Below, one piece after another: positions 51,029 to 63,114 of a stretch of DNA of 64,000 nucleotides. A program made the translations under genes and the position numbers. Under the pieces are notes generated by a model. It did no database searches. It saw nothing but the letters and a program-made list of their open reading frames with translations, and was not told the DNA's origin. This stretch comes from Nomia melanderi (lineage: Eukaryota; Arthropoda; Insecta; Hymenoptera; Halictidae). The DNA lies in the NCBI RefSeq assembly GCF_051020985.1, contig NW_027475133.1, positions 5,642,001 to 5,706,000 on the forward strand, given 5' to 3'. Within the stretch, counting starts at the first letter, position 1. Each line of letters starts with the position of its first letter.

Positions 51029-52228
51029 TGTCTCGGGTGCTATTACAGATAGCGCAATAAATCAAAGTGCATTGTCTGTAGGAGGCCCTGGGGCATGAAT
51101 CTGGGCAGCGGGAACGACCTCGGACCACCAGGGGCCGAGAAAACCACCGTCTCAGCGGGCCGGACACTCAGGGTCAGGGGAAAAGCCAATATATATCTGG
51201 TGATATCTCGGGTGCTATTAGAGATAGCGCAATAAACCAAAGTGAATTATCTGCAGGAGGCCCTGGCGCATGAATCTGTGCAGCGGGAAGGACCTCGGAT
51301 CACCAGGGGCCGAGAAAACCACCGTCTCATGGGGCCGGACACTCAGGGTCAGGGGAAAATCCAATATATATCAGGTGATATCTCGGGTGCCATTAGAGAT
51401 AGCGCAATAAACCAAAGCGATTTATCTGCAGGAGGCCCTGGCGCATGCATCTGTGCTGCGGGAACAACCTCGGACCACCAGGGGCCGAGAAACCCACCGT
51501 CTCATTGGGCCGGACACTCAGGGTCAGGGAAAAATCCAATATATATCTGGTGATATCTCGGGTGCTATTACAGATAGCCCAATAAATCAAAGTGCACTGT
51601 CTGTAGAAGGCCCTGGCGCATGAATCTGTGCAGCGGGAACGACCTCGGACCACCAGGGGCCGAGAAAACCACAGTCTCATGGGGCCGGACACTCAGGTTC
51701 AGGGGAAAACTCAATATATATCTGGTGATATCTCAGGTGCTATTACAGATAGCGCAATAAATCAAAGTCCATTGTCTGTAGGAGGCCCTGGCGGATGAAT
51801 CTGTGCAGTGGGAACGACCTCGGTCCACCAGGGGCCGAGAAAACCGCCGTCTCACGGGGCCGGACACTCAGGGTCAGGGGAAAATCCAATATATATCTGG
51901 TGATATCTCGGGTCCCATTAGAGATAGCGCAATAAACCAAAGTGAGTTATCTGCAGGAGGCCCTGGCGCATGCATCTGTGCAGCGGGAACGACCTCGGAC
52001 CACCAGGGGCCGAGAAAACCGCAGTCTCACGGGGCCGGACACTCAGGGTCAGGGGAAAATCCAATATATATCTGGTGATATCTCGGGTGCTATTAGAGAT
52101 AGCGCAATAATCCAATGTGAATTATCTGGAGGAGGCCCTGGGGCATGAATCTGTGCAGCGGGAACGACCTCGGACCACCAGGGGCCGAGGAAACCACCGT
52201 CAAATGGAGCCGGACACGCAGGGTCATG

Positions 52229-52953
52229 TAAAAATCCAATATATATCTGGTGATATCTCGGGTGCTATTACAGATAGCGCAATAAATCAAAGTGCATTGT
52301 CTGTAGGAGGCCCAGGCGCATGAATCTGTGCAGCGGGAACGACCTCGGACCACCAGGGGCCGAGAAAACCACCGTCTCATGGGGCCGGACACTCAGGGTC
52401 AGGGGAAAATCCAATATATATCAGGTGATATCTCGGGTGCGATTAGAGATAGCGCAATAAACCAAAGTGAGTTATCTGCAGGAGGCCCTGGCGCATGCAT
52501 CTGTGCTGCGGGAACAACCTCGGACCACCAGGGGCCGAGAAACCCACCGTCTCATTGGGCCGGACACTCAGGGTCAGGGGAAAAGCCAATATATATCTGG
52601 TGATATCTCGGGTGCTATTAGAGATAGCGCAATAAACCAAAGTGAATTATCTGCAGGAGGCCCTGGCGCATGCATCTGTGCAGCGGGAACGACGTCGGAC
52701 CACCAGGGGCCGAGAAAACAACCGTCTCATGGGGCCGGACACTCAGGGTCAGGGGAAAATTCAATATATATCTGGTGATATCTCAGGTGCTATTACAGAT
52801 AGCGCAATAAATCAAAGTCCATTGTCTGTAGGAGGCCCTGGCGCATGAATCTGTGCAGCGGGAACGACCTCGGACCACCAGGGGCCGAGAAAACCACCGT
52901 CAAATGGAGCCGGACTCTCAGGGTCATGTAAAAATCCAATATATATCTGGTGA
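52229..52953 (+). repeat. 11-monomer-offset repeat, second copy
   Basis: Partner of 50304-51028. Its downstream part (52793-53267) instead matches about 48766-49240 at 4027 bp, so this copy is a mosaic of two older sources. Confidence 0.78.
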
Positions 52954-55900
52954 TATCTCGGGTGCTATTACCGATAGCGCAATGAATCAAAGTGCATTGT
53001 CTGTAGGAGGCCCTGGCGCATGAATCTGTGCAGCGGGAACGACCTCGGACCACCATGGGCCGAGAAAACCCCAGTCTCATGGGGCCGGACACTCAGGGTC
53101 ATGGAAAAATCCAATATATATCTGGTGATATCTCGGGTGCTATTACAGATAGCGCAATAAATCAAAGTGCATTGTCTGTAGGAGGCCCTGGCGCATGAAT
53201 CTGTGCAGCGGGAACGACCTCGCACCACCAGGGGCCGAGAAAACCACCGTCTCATGGGGCCGGACATTCAGGTTCAGGGAAAAATCCAATATATATCTGG
53301 TGATATCTCGGGTGCTATTACAGATAGCGCAATAAATCAAAGTGCATTGTCTGTAGGAGGCCCTGGGGCATGAATCTGTCTAACGGGAACGACCTCGGAC
53401 CACCAGGGGCCGAGAGAACCACAGTCTCATGGGGCCGGACACTCAGGGTCAGGGGAAAATCCAATATATATCTGGTGATATCTCGGGTGCTATTAGAGAT
53501 AGCGCAATAAACGAAAGTGCATTGTCTGTAGGAGGCCCTGCCGCATGAATCTGTGCAGCGGGAACGACCTCGGAACACCAGGGACCGAGAAAACCACCGT
53601 CTCATGGGGCCGGATACTCAGGGTCAGTGAAAAATCCAATATATATGTGGTGATATCTCGGGTGCTATTACAGATAGCGCAATAAATCAAAGTGCATTGT
53701 CTGTAGGGGGCCCTGGCGCATGAATCTGTGCAGCGGGAACGACCTCGGACCTCCAGGGGCCGAGAAAACCACCGTCTCATGGGGCCGGACACTCATGGTC
53801 AGGGGAAAATCCAATATATATCTGGTGATATCTCGGGTGCTATTAGAGATAGCGCAATAAACCAAAGTGAATTATCTGCAGGAGGCCCTGGCGCATGAAT
53901 CTGTGCAGCGGGAACGACCTCGGACCACCAGGGGCCGAAAAAACCACTGTCTCATGGGGCCGGACACTCAGGGTCAGGGTAAAATCCAATATATATCTGG
54001 CGATATCTCGGGTGCTATTACAGGTAGCGCAATAAATCAAAGTGCATTGTCTGTAGGAGGCCCTGGCGCATGAATCTGTGCAGCGGGAACGACCTCGGAC
54101 CACCAGGGGCCGAGAAAACCACAGTCTCATGGGGCCGGACACTCAGGGTCAGGGGAAAATCCAATATATATCTGGTGATATCTCGGGTGCTATTAGAGAT
54201 AGCGCAATAAACCAAAGTGAATTATTTGCAGGAGGCCCTGGCGCATGAATCTGTGCAGCGGGAACGACCTCGGACCACCAGGGGCCGAGAAAACGACCGT
54301 CTCATGGGGCAGGACACTCAGGGTCAGTGAAAAATCCAATATATATCTGCTGATATCTCGGGTGCTATTACAGATAGCGCAACAAATCAAAGTGCATTGT
54401 CTGTAGGAGGCCCTGGCGCATGAACCTGTGCAGCGGGAACGACCTCGGACCACCAGGGGCCGAGAAAACCACCGTCTCATGGGGCCGGACACTCAGGGTC
54501 AGGGGAAAATCCAATATATATCTGGTGATATCTCGGGTGCTATTAGAGATAGCGCAATAAACCAAAGTGAATTATCTGCAGGAGGCCCTGGCGCATGAAT
54601 CTGTGCAGCGGGAACGACCTCGGACCACCAGGGGCCGAGAAAACGACCGTCTCATGGGGCCGGACAATCAGGGTCAGTGAAAAATCCAATATATATCTGC
54701 TGATATCTCGGGTGCTATTACAGATAGCGCAATAAATCAAAGTGCATTGTCTGTAGGAGGCCCTGGCACATGAATCTGTGCAGCGGGAACGACCTCGGAC
54801 CATCAGGGGCCGAAAAAACCACAGTCTCATGGGGCCGGACACCCAGGGTCAGGGTAAAATCCAATATATATCTGGTGATATCTCGGGTGCTATTACAGAT
54901 AGCGCAATAAATCAAAGTGCATTGTCTGTAGGAGGCCCTGGCGCATGAATCTGTGCAGCGGGAACGACCTCGGACCACCAGGGGCCGAAAAAACCACAGT
55001 CTCATGGGGCCGGTCACTCAGGGTCAGGGGAAAATCCAATATATATCTGGTGATATCTCGGGTGCTATTACAGATAGCGCAATAAATCAAAGTGCATTGT
55101 TTGTAGGAGGCCCTGGCGCATGAATCTGTCTAACGGGAACGACGTCGGACCACCAGGGGCCGAGAGAACCACAGTCTCATGGGGCCGGACACTCAGGGTC
55201 AGGGGAAAATCCAATATATATCTGGTGATATCTCGGGTGCTATTAGAGATAGCGCAATAAACGAAAGTGCATTGTCTGTAGGAGGCCCTGCCGCATGAAT
55301 CTGTGCAGCGGGAACGACCTCGGAACACCAGGGACCGAGAAAACCACCGTCTCATGGGGCCGGATACTCAGGGTCAGTGAAAAATCCAATATATATGTGG
55401 TGATATCTCGGGTGCTATTACAGATAGCGCAATAAATCAAAGTGCATTGTCTGTAGGAGGCCCTGGCGCATGAATCTGTGCAGCGGGAACGACCTCGGAC
55501 CACCAGGGGCCGAGAAAACCACAGTCTCATGGGGCCGGACACTCAGGGTCAGGGGAAAATCCAATATATATCTGGTGATATCTCGGGTGCTATTAGAGAT
55601 AGCGCAATAAACCAAAGTGAATTATTTGCAGGAGGCCCTGGCGCATGAATCTGTGCAGCGGGAACGATCTCGGATCACCAGGGGCCGAGAAAACGACCGT
55701 CTCATGGGGCCGGACACTCAGGGTCAGTGAAAAATCCAATATATATCTGCTGATATCTCGGGTGCTATTACAGATAGCGCAATAAATCAATGTGCATTGT
55801 CTGTAGGGGGCCCTGGCGCATGAATCTGTGCAGCGGGAACGACCTCGGACCTCCAGGGGCCGAGAAAACCACCGTCTCATGGGGCCGGACACTCATGGTC

Positions 55901-57689
55901 AGGGGAAAATCCAATATATATCTGGTGATATCTCGGGTGCTATTAGAGATAGCGCAATAAACCAAAGTGAATTATCTGCAGGAGGCCCTGGCGCATGAAT
56001 CTGTGCAGCGGGAACGACCTCGGACCACCAGGGGCCGAGAGAACCACAGTCTCATGGGGCCGGACACTCAGGGTCAGGGGAAAATCCAATATATATCTGG
56101 TGATATCTCGGGTGCTATTAGAGATAGCGCAATAAACGAAAGTGCATTGTCTGTAGGAGGCCCTGCCGCATGAATCTGTGCAGCGGGAACGACCTCGGAA
56201 CACCAGGGACCGAGAAAACCACCGTCTCATGGGGCCGGATACTCAGGGTCAGTGAAAAATCCAATATATATGTGGTGATATCTCGGGTGCTATTACAGAT
56301 AGCGCAACAAATCAAAGTGCATTGTCTGTAGGAGGCCCTGGCGCATGAACCTGTGCAGCGGGAACGATCTCGGACCTCCAGGGGCCGAGAAAACCACCGT
56401 CTCATGGGGCCGGACACTCAGGGTCAGGGGAAAATCCAATATATATCTGGTGATATCTCGGGTGCTATTAGAGATACCGCAATAAACCAAAGTGAATTAT
56501 CTGCAGGAGGCTCTGGCGCATGAATCTGTGCAGCGGGAACGACCTCGGACCATCAGGGGCCGAAAAAACCACAGTCTCATGGGGCCGGACACCCAGGGTC
56601 AGGGTAAAATCCAATATATATCTGGTGATATCTCGGGTGCTATTACAGATAGCGCAATAAATCAAAGTGCATTGTCTGTAGGAGGCCCTGGCGTATGAAT
56701 CTGTGCAGCGGGAACGACCTCGGACAACCAGGGGCCGAGAAAACTACCGCCTCATGGGGCCGGACACTCAGGGTCAGTGAAAAATCCAATATATATCTGG
56801 TGATATCTCGGCTGCTATTACAGATAGCGCAATAAATCAAAGTGCATTGTCTGTAGGAGGCCCTGGCGCATGAATCTGTGCAGCGGGAACGACCTCGGAA
56901 CACCAGGGACCGAGAAAACCACCGTCTCATGGGGCCGGACACTCAGGTTCAGTGAAAAATCCAATATATATCTGGTGATATCTCGGGTGCTATTAGAGAT
57001 AGCGCAATAAACCAAAGTGCATTGTCTGTAGGAGGCCCTGGCGCATGAATCTGTGCAGCGGGAACGACCTCGGACCACCAGGGGCCGAGAAAACCACAGT
57101 CTCATGGGGCCGGACACTCAGGGTCAGGGGAAAATCCAATATAGATCTGGTGATATCTCGGGTGCTATTACAGATAGCGCAATAAACCAAAGTGAATTAT
57201 CTGCAGGAGTCCCTGGCGCATGAATCTGTGCAACGGGAACGACCTCGGACCACCAGGGGCCGAGAAAACCACAGTCTCATGGGGCCGGACACTCAGGGTC
57301 AGGGGAAAATCCAATATAGATCTGGTGATATCTCGGGTGCTATTACAGATAGTGCAATAAATCAAAGTGCATTACTTGTAGGAGGCCCTGGCGCATGAAT
57401 CTCTGCAGCGGGAATGACCTCGGACCACCAGGGGCCGAGACAACGACCGTCTCATGGGGCCGGACACTCAGGGTCAGTGAAAAATCCAATATATATCTGG
57501 TGATATCTCGGCTGCTATTACCGATAGCGCAATAAATCAAAGTGCATTGTCTGTAGGAGGCCCTGGCGCATGAATCTGTGCAGCGGGAACGACCTCGGAC
57601 GACCAGGGGCCGAGAAAACCACAGTCTCATGGGGCCGGACACTCAGGGTCAGGGGAAAATCCAATATATATCTGGTGATATCTCGGGTG

Positions 57690-58575
57690 CTATTAGAGAT
57701 AGCGCAATAAACCAAAGTGAATTATCTGCAGGAGGCCCTGGCGCATGAATCTGTGCAACGGGAACGACCTCGGACCACCAGGGGCCGAGAAAACCACAAT
57801 CTCATGGGGCCGGACACTCAGGGTCAGGGTAAAATCCAATATATATCTGGCGATATCTCGGGTGCTATTACAGGTAGCGCAATAAATCAAAGTGCATTGT
57901 CTGTAGGAGGCCCTGGCGCATGAATCTGTGCAGCGGGAACGACCTCGGAACACCAGGGACCGAGAAAACCCCCGTCTCATGGGGCCGGACACTCAGGGTC
58001 AGGGGAAAATCCAATATAGATCTGGTGATATCTCGGGTGCTATTACAGATAGCGCAATAAACCAAAGTGAATTATCTGCAGGAGTCCCTGGCGCATGAAT
58101 CTGTGCAACGGGAACGACCTCGGACCACCAGGGGCCGAGAAAACGACCGTCTCATGGGGCCGGACGCTCAGGGTCAGTGAAAAATCCAATATATATCTGG
58201 TGATATCTCGGGTGCTATTACAGGTAGCGCAATAAACCAAAGTGAATTATCTGCAGGAGGCCCTGGCGCATGAATCTGTGCAACGGGAACGACCTCGGAC
58301 CACCAGGGGCCGCGAAAACCACAGTCTCATGGGGCCGGACACTCAGGGTCAGGGGAAAATCCAATATAGATCTGGTGATATCTGGGGTGCTATTACAGAT
58401 AGCGCAATAAATCAAAGTGCATTACCTGTAGGAGGCCCTGGCGCATGAATCTGTGCAGCGGCAACGACCTCGGACCAAAAGGGGCCGAGAAAACCACAGT
58501 CTCATGGGGCCGGACACTCAGGGTCAGGGGAAAATCCAATATATATCTGGTGATATCTCGGGTGCTATTAGAGAT
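57690..58575 (+). repeat. 31-monomer-offset repeat, first copy
   Basis: Matches 63115-64000 at 5425 bp, including atagatctgg, ggagtccctgg, gccgcgaaaacc (about 58310) and gaccaaaaggggcc (about 58476). Differences are single substitutions, for example near 57757, 57779 and 57944. Confidence 0.8.
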
Positions 58576-61500
58576 AGCGCAATAAACCAAAGTGAATTAT
58601 CTGCAGCAGGCCCTGGCGCATGAATCTGTGCAGCGAGAACGACCTCGGACCACCAGGGGCAGAGAAAACTACCGTCTCATGGGGCCGGACACTCAGGGTC
58701 AGTGAAAAATCCAATATATATCTGGTGATATCTCGGGTGCTATTACAGGTAGCGCAATAAACCAAAGTGAATTATCTGCAGGAGGCCCTGGCCCATGAAT
58801 CTGTGCAGCGGGAACGACCTCGGACCACCAGGGGCCGAGAAAACCACAGTCTCATGGGGCCGGTCACTCAGGGTCAGTGAAAAATCCAATATATATCTGC
58901 TGATATCTCGGGTGCTATTAGAGATAGCGCAATAAACCAAAGTGAATTATCTGCAGGAGGCCCTGGCGCATGAATCTGTGCAGTGGGAACGACCTCGGAC
59001 CACCAGGGGCCGAAAAAACCACTGTCTCATGGGGCCGGACACTCAGGGTCAGGGTAAAATCCAATATATATCTGGCGATATCTCGGGTGCTATTACAGGT
59101 AGCGCAATAAATCAAAGTGCATTGTCTGTAGGAGGCCCTGGCGCATGAATCTGTGCAGCGGGAACGACCTCGGAACACCAGGGACCGAGAAAACCACCGT
59201 CTCATGGGGCCGGACACGCAGGTTCAGTGAAAAATCCAATATATATCTGGTGATATCTCGGGTGCTATTAGAGATAGCGCAATAAACCAAAGTGCATTGT
59301 CTGTAGGAGGCCCTGGCGCATGAATCTGTGCAGCGGGAACGACCTCGGACCACCAGGGGCCGAGAAAACCACAGTCTCATGGGGCCGGACACTCAGGGTC
59401 AGGGGAAAATCCAATATAGATCTGGTGATATCTCGGGTGCTATTACAGATAGCGCAATAAACCAAAGTGAATTATCTGCAGGAGTCCCTGGCGCATGAAT
59501 CTGTGCAACGGGAACGACCTCGGACCACCAGGGGCCGAGAAAACCACAGTCGCATGGGGCCGGACACTCAGGGTCAGGGGAAAATCCAATATAGATCTGG
59601 TGATATCTCGGGTGCTATTACAGATAGCGCAATAAATCAAAGTGCATTACTTGTAGGAGGCCCTGGCGCATGAATCTGTGCAGCGGGTACGTCCTCGGAC
59701 CTCCAGGGGCCGAGACAACGACCGTCTCATGGGGCCGGACACTCAGGGTCAGGGTAAAATCCAATATATATCTGGTGATATCTCGGGTGCTATTACAGAT
59801 AGCGCAATAAATCAAAGTGCATTGTCTGTAGGAGGCCCTGGCGCATGAATCTGTGCAGCGGGAATGACCTCGGACCACCAGGGGCCGAGACAACGACCGT
59901 CTCATGGGGCCGGACACTCAGGGTCAGTGAAAAATCCAATATATATCTGGTGATATCTCGGCTGCTATTACCGATAGCGCAATAAATCAAAGTGCATTGT
60001 CTGTAGGAGGCCCTGGCGCATGAATCTGTGCAGCGGGAACGACCTCGGACGACCAGGGGCCGAGAAAACCACAGTCTCATGGGGCCGGACACTCAGGGTC
60101 AGGGGAAAATCCAATATATATCTGGTGATATCTCGGGTGCTATCAGAGATAGCGCAATAAACCAAAGTGAATTATCTGCAGGAGGCCCTGGCGCATGAAT
60201 CTGTGCAACGGGAACGACCTCGGACCACCAGGGGCCGAGAAAACCACAGTCTCATGGGGCCGGACACTCAGGGTCAGGGTAAAATCCAATATATATCTGG
60301 CGATATCTCGGGTGCTATTACAGGTAGCGCAATAAATCAAAGTGCATTGTCTGTAGGAGGCCCTGGCGCATGAATCTGTGCAGCGGGAACGACCTCGGAA
60401 CACCAGGGACCGAGAAAACCCCCGTCTCATGGGGCCGGACACTCAGGTTCAGTGAAAAATCCAATATATATCTGGTGATATCTCGGGTGCTATTAGAGAT
60501 AGCGCAATAAACCAAAGTGAATTATCAGCAGGTGGCCCTGGCGCATGAATCTGTGCAACGGGAACGACCTCGGTCCACCAGGGGCCGAGAAAACGACCGT
60601 CTCATGGGGCCGGACGCTCAGGGTCAGTGAAAAATCCAATATATATCTGGTGATATCTCGGGTGCTATTAGAGATAGCGCAATAAATCAATGTGCATTGT
60701 CTGTAGGTGACCCTGGCGCATGAACCTGTGCAGCGGGAACGACCTCGGACCACCAGGGGCTGAGAAAACCACAGTCTCATGGGGCCGGACACTCAGGGTC
60801 AGGGGAAAATACAATATATATCTGGCGATATCTCGGATGCTATTACAGGTAGCGCAATAAATCAAAGTGCATTGTCTGTAGGAGGCCCTGGCGCATGAAT
60901 CTGTGCAGCGGGAACGACCTCGGAACACCAGGGACCGAGAAAACCACCGTCTCATGGGGCCGGACACTCAGGTTCAGTGAAAAATCCAATATATATCTGG
61001 TGATATCTCGGGTGCTATTAGAGATAGCGCAATAAACCAAAGTGAATTATCAGCAGGTGGCCCTGGCGCATGAATCTGTGCAACGGGAACGACCTCGGAC
61101 CACCAGGGGCCGAGAAAACGACCGTCTCATGGGGCCGGACGCTCAGGGTCAGTGAAAAATCCAATATATATCTGGTGATATCTCGGGTGCTATTAGAGAT
61201 AGCGCAATAAACCAAAGTGAATTATCTGCAGGAGGCCCTGGCGCATGAACCTGTGCAGCGGGAACGACCTCGGACCACCAGGGGCCGAGAAAACGACCGT
61301 CTCATGGGGCCGGACGCTCAGGGTCAGTGAAAAATCCAATATATATCTGGTGATATCTCGGGTGCTATTACAGATAGCGCAATAAACCAAAGTGAATTAT
61401 CTGCAGGAGGCCCTGGCGCATGAATCTGTGCAACGGGAACGACCTCGGACCACCAGGGGCCGCGAAAACCACAGTCTCATGGGGCCGGACACTCAGGGTC

Positions 61501-63114
61501 AGGGGAAAATCCAATATAGTTCTGGTGATATCTGGGGTGCTATTACAGATAGCGCAATAAATCAAAGTGCATTACCTGTAGGAGGCCCTGGCGCATGAAT
61601 CTGTGCAGCGGGAACGACCTCGGACCAAAAGGGGCCGAGAAAACCACAGTCTCATGCGGCCGGACACTCAGGGTCAGGGGAAAATCCAATATATATCTGG
61701 TGATATCTCGGGTGCTATTAGAGATAGCGCAATAAACCAAAGTGAATTATCTGCAGCAGGCCCTGGCGCATGAATCTGTGCAGCGGAAACGACCTCTGAC
61801 CACCAGGGGCAGAGAAAACTACCGTCTCATGGGGCCGGACACTCAGGGTCAGTGAAAAATCCAATATATATCTGGTGATATCTCGGCTCCTATTACCGAT
61901 AGCGCAATATTTCAAAGTGCATTGTCTGTAGGAGGCCCTGTCGCATGAATCTGGGAAGCGGGAGCGACCTCGGATCACCAGGGGCCGAGAAAACCACCTT
62001 CTCATGGGGCCGGACACTCAGGGTCATGGAAAAATCCAATATATATCTGGTGATATCTCGGGTGCTATTACAGATAGCGCAATAAATCAAAGTGCATTGT
62101 CTGCAGGAGGCCCTGGCCCATGAATCTGTGCAGCGGGAACGACCTCGGACCACCAGGGCCCGAGAAAACCACAGTCTCATGGGGCCGGACACTCAGGGTC
62201 AGGGGAAAATCCAATATATATCTGTTGATATCTCGGGTGCTATCACAGATAGCGCAATAAATCAAAGTGAATTATCTGCAGGAGTCCCTGGCGCATGAAT
62301 CTGTGCAGCGGGAACGACCTCGGACCACCAGGGGCCGAGAAAACTACCGTCTCATGGGGCCGGACACTCAGGGTCAGGGGAAAATCCAATATAGATCTGG
62401 TGATATCTCGGGTGCTATTAGAGATAGCGCAATAAACCAAAGTGAATTATCTGCAGGAGGCCCTGGCGCATGAATCTGTGCAGCGGGAACGACCTCGGAC
62501 CACCAGGGGCCGAAAAAACCACTGTCTCATGGGGCCGGACACTCAGGGTCAGGGTAAAATCCAATATATATCTGGCGATATCTCGGGTGCTATTACAGGT
62601 AGCGCAATAAATCAAAGTGCATTGTCTGTAGGAGGCCCTGGCGCATGAATCTGTGCAGCGGGAACGACCTCGGACCACCAGGGGCCGAGAAAACGACCGT
62701 CTCATGGGGCCGGACACTCAGGGTCAGTGAAAAATCCAATATAGATCTGGTGATATCTCGGCTGCTATTAAAGATAGCGCAATAAATCAAAGTGCATTGT
62801 CTGTAGGAGGCCCTGGCGCATGAATCTGTGCAGCGGGAACGACCTCGGAACACCAGGGACCGAGATAACCACCGTCTCATGGGGCCGGACACTCAGGGTC
62901 AGTGAAAAATCCAATATATATGTGGTGATATCTCGGGTGCTATTACAGATAGCGCAATAAATCAAAGTGCATTGTCTGTAGGAGGCCCTGGCGCATGAAT
63001 CTGTGCAGCGGGAACGACCTCGGACCACCAGGGGCCGAGAAAACCACAGTCTCATTGGGCCGGACACTCAGGGTCAGGGGAAAATCCAATATATATCTGG
63101 TGATATCTCGGGTG

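Larger units (their letters stand above)
46582..53300 (+). repeat. Region 6: looser repeats of 2, 11 and 23 monomers
   Basis: About 38 monomers, with no full FES monomer after 46075. Recurrent types carry atatcaggtgatatc (near 48045, 48570, 50497, 51372 and 52422), gctgcgggaacaacc with gagaaacccacc, ctcattgggcc, or accgtcaaatggagcc. Segments repeat at 525 bp (47890-48158 with 48415-48683), at 350 bp (48330-48430 with 48680-48780), at 1925 bp (50304-51028 with 52229-52953) and at 4027 bp (about 48766-49240 with 52793-53267). A TA gain lies near 49615. Confidence 0.8.
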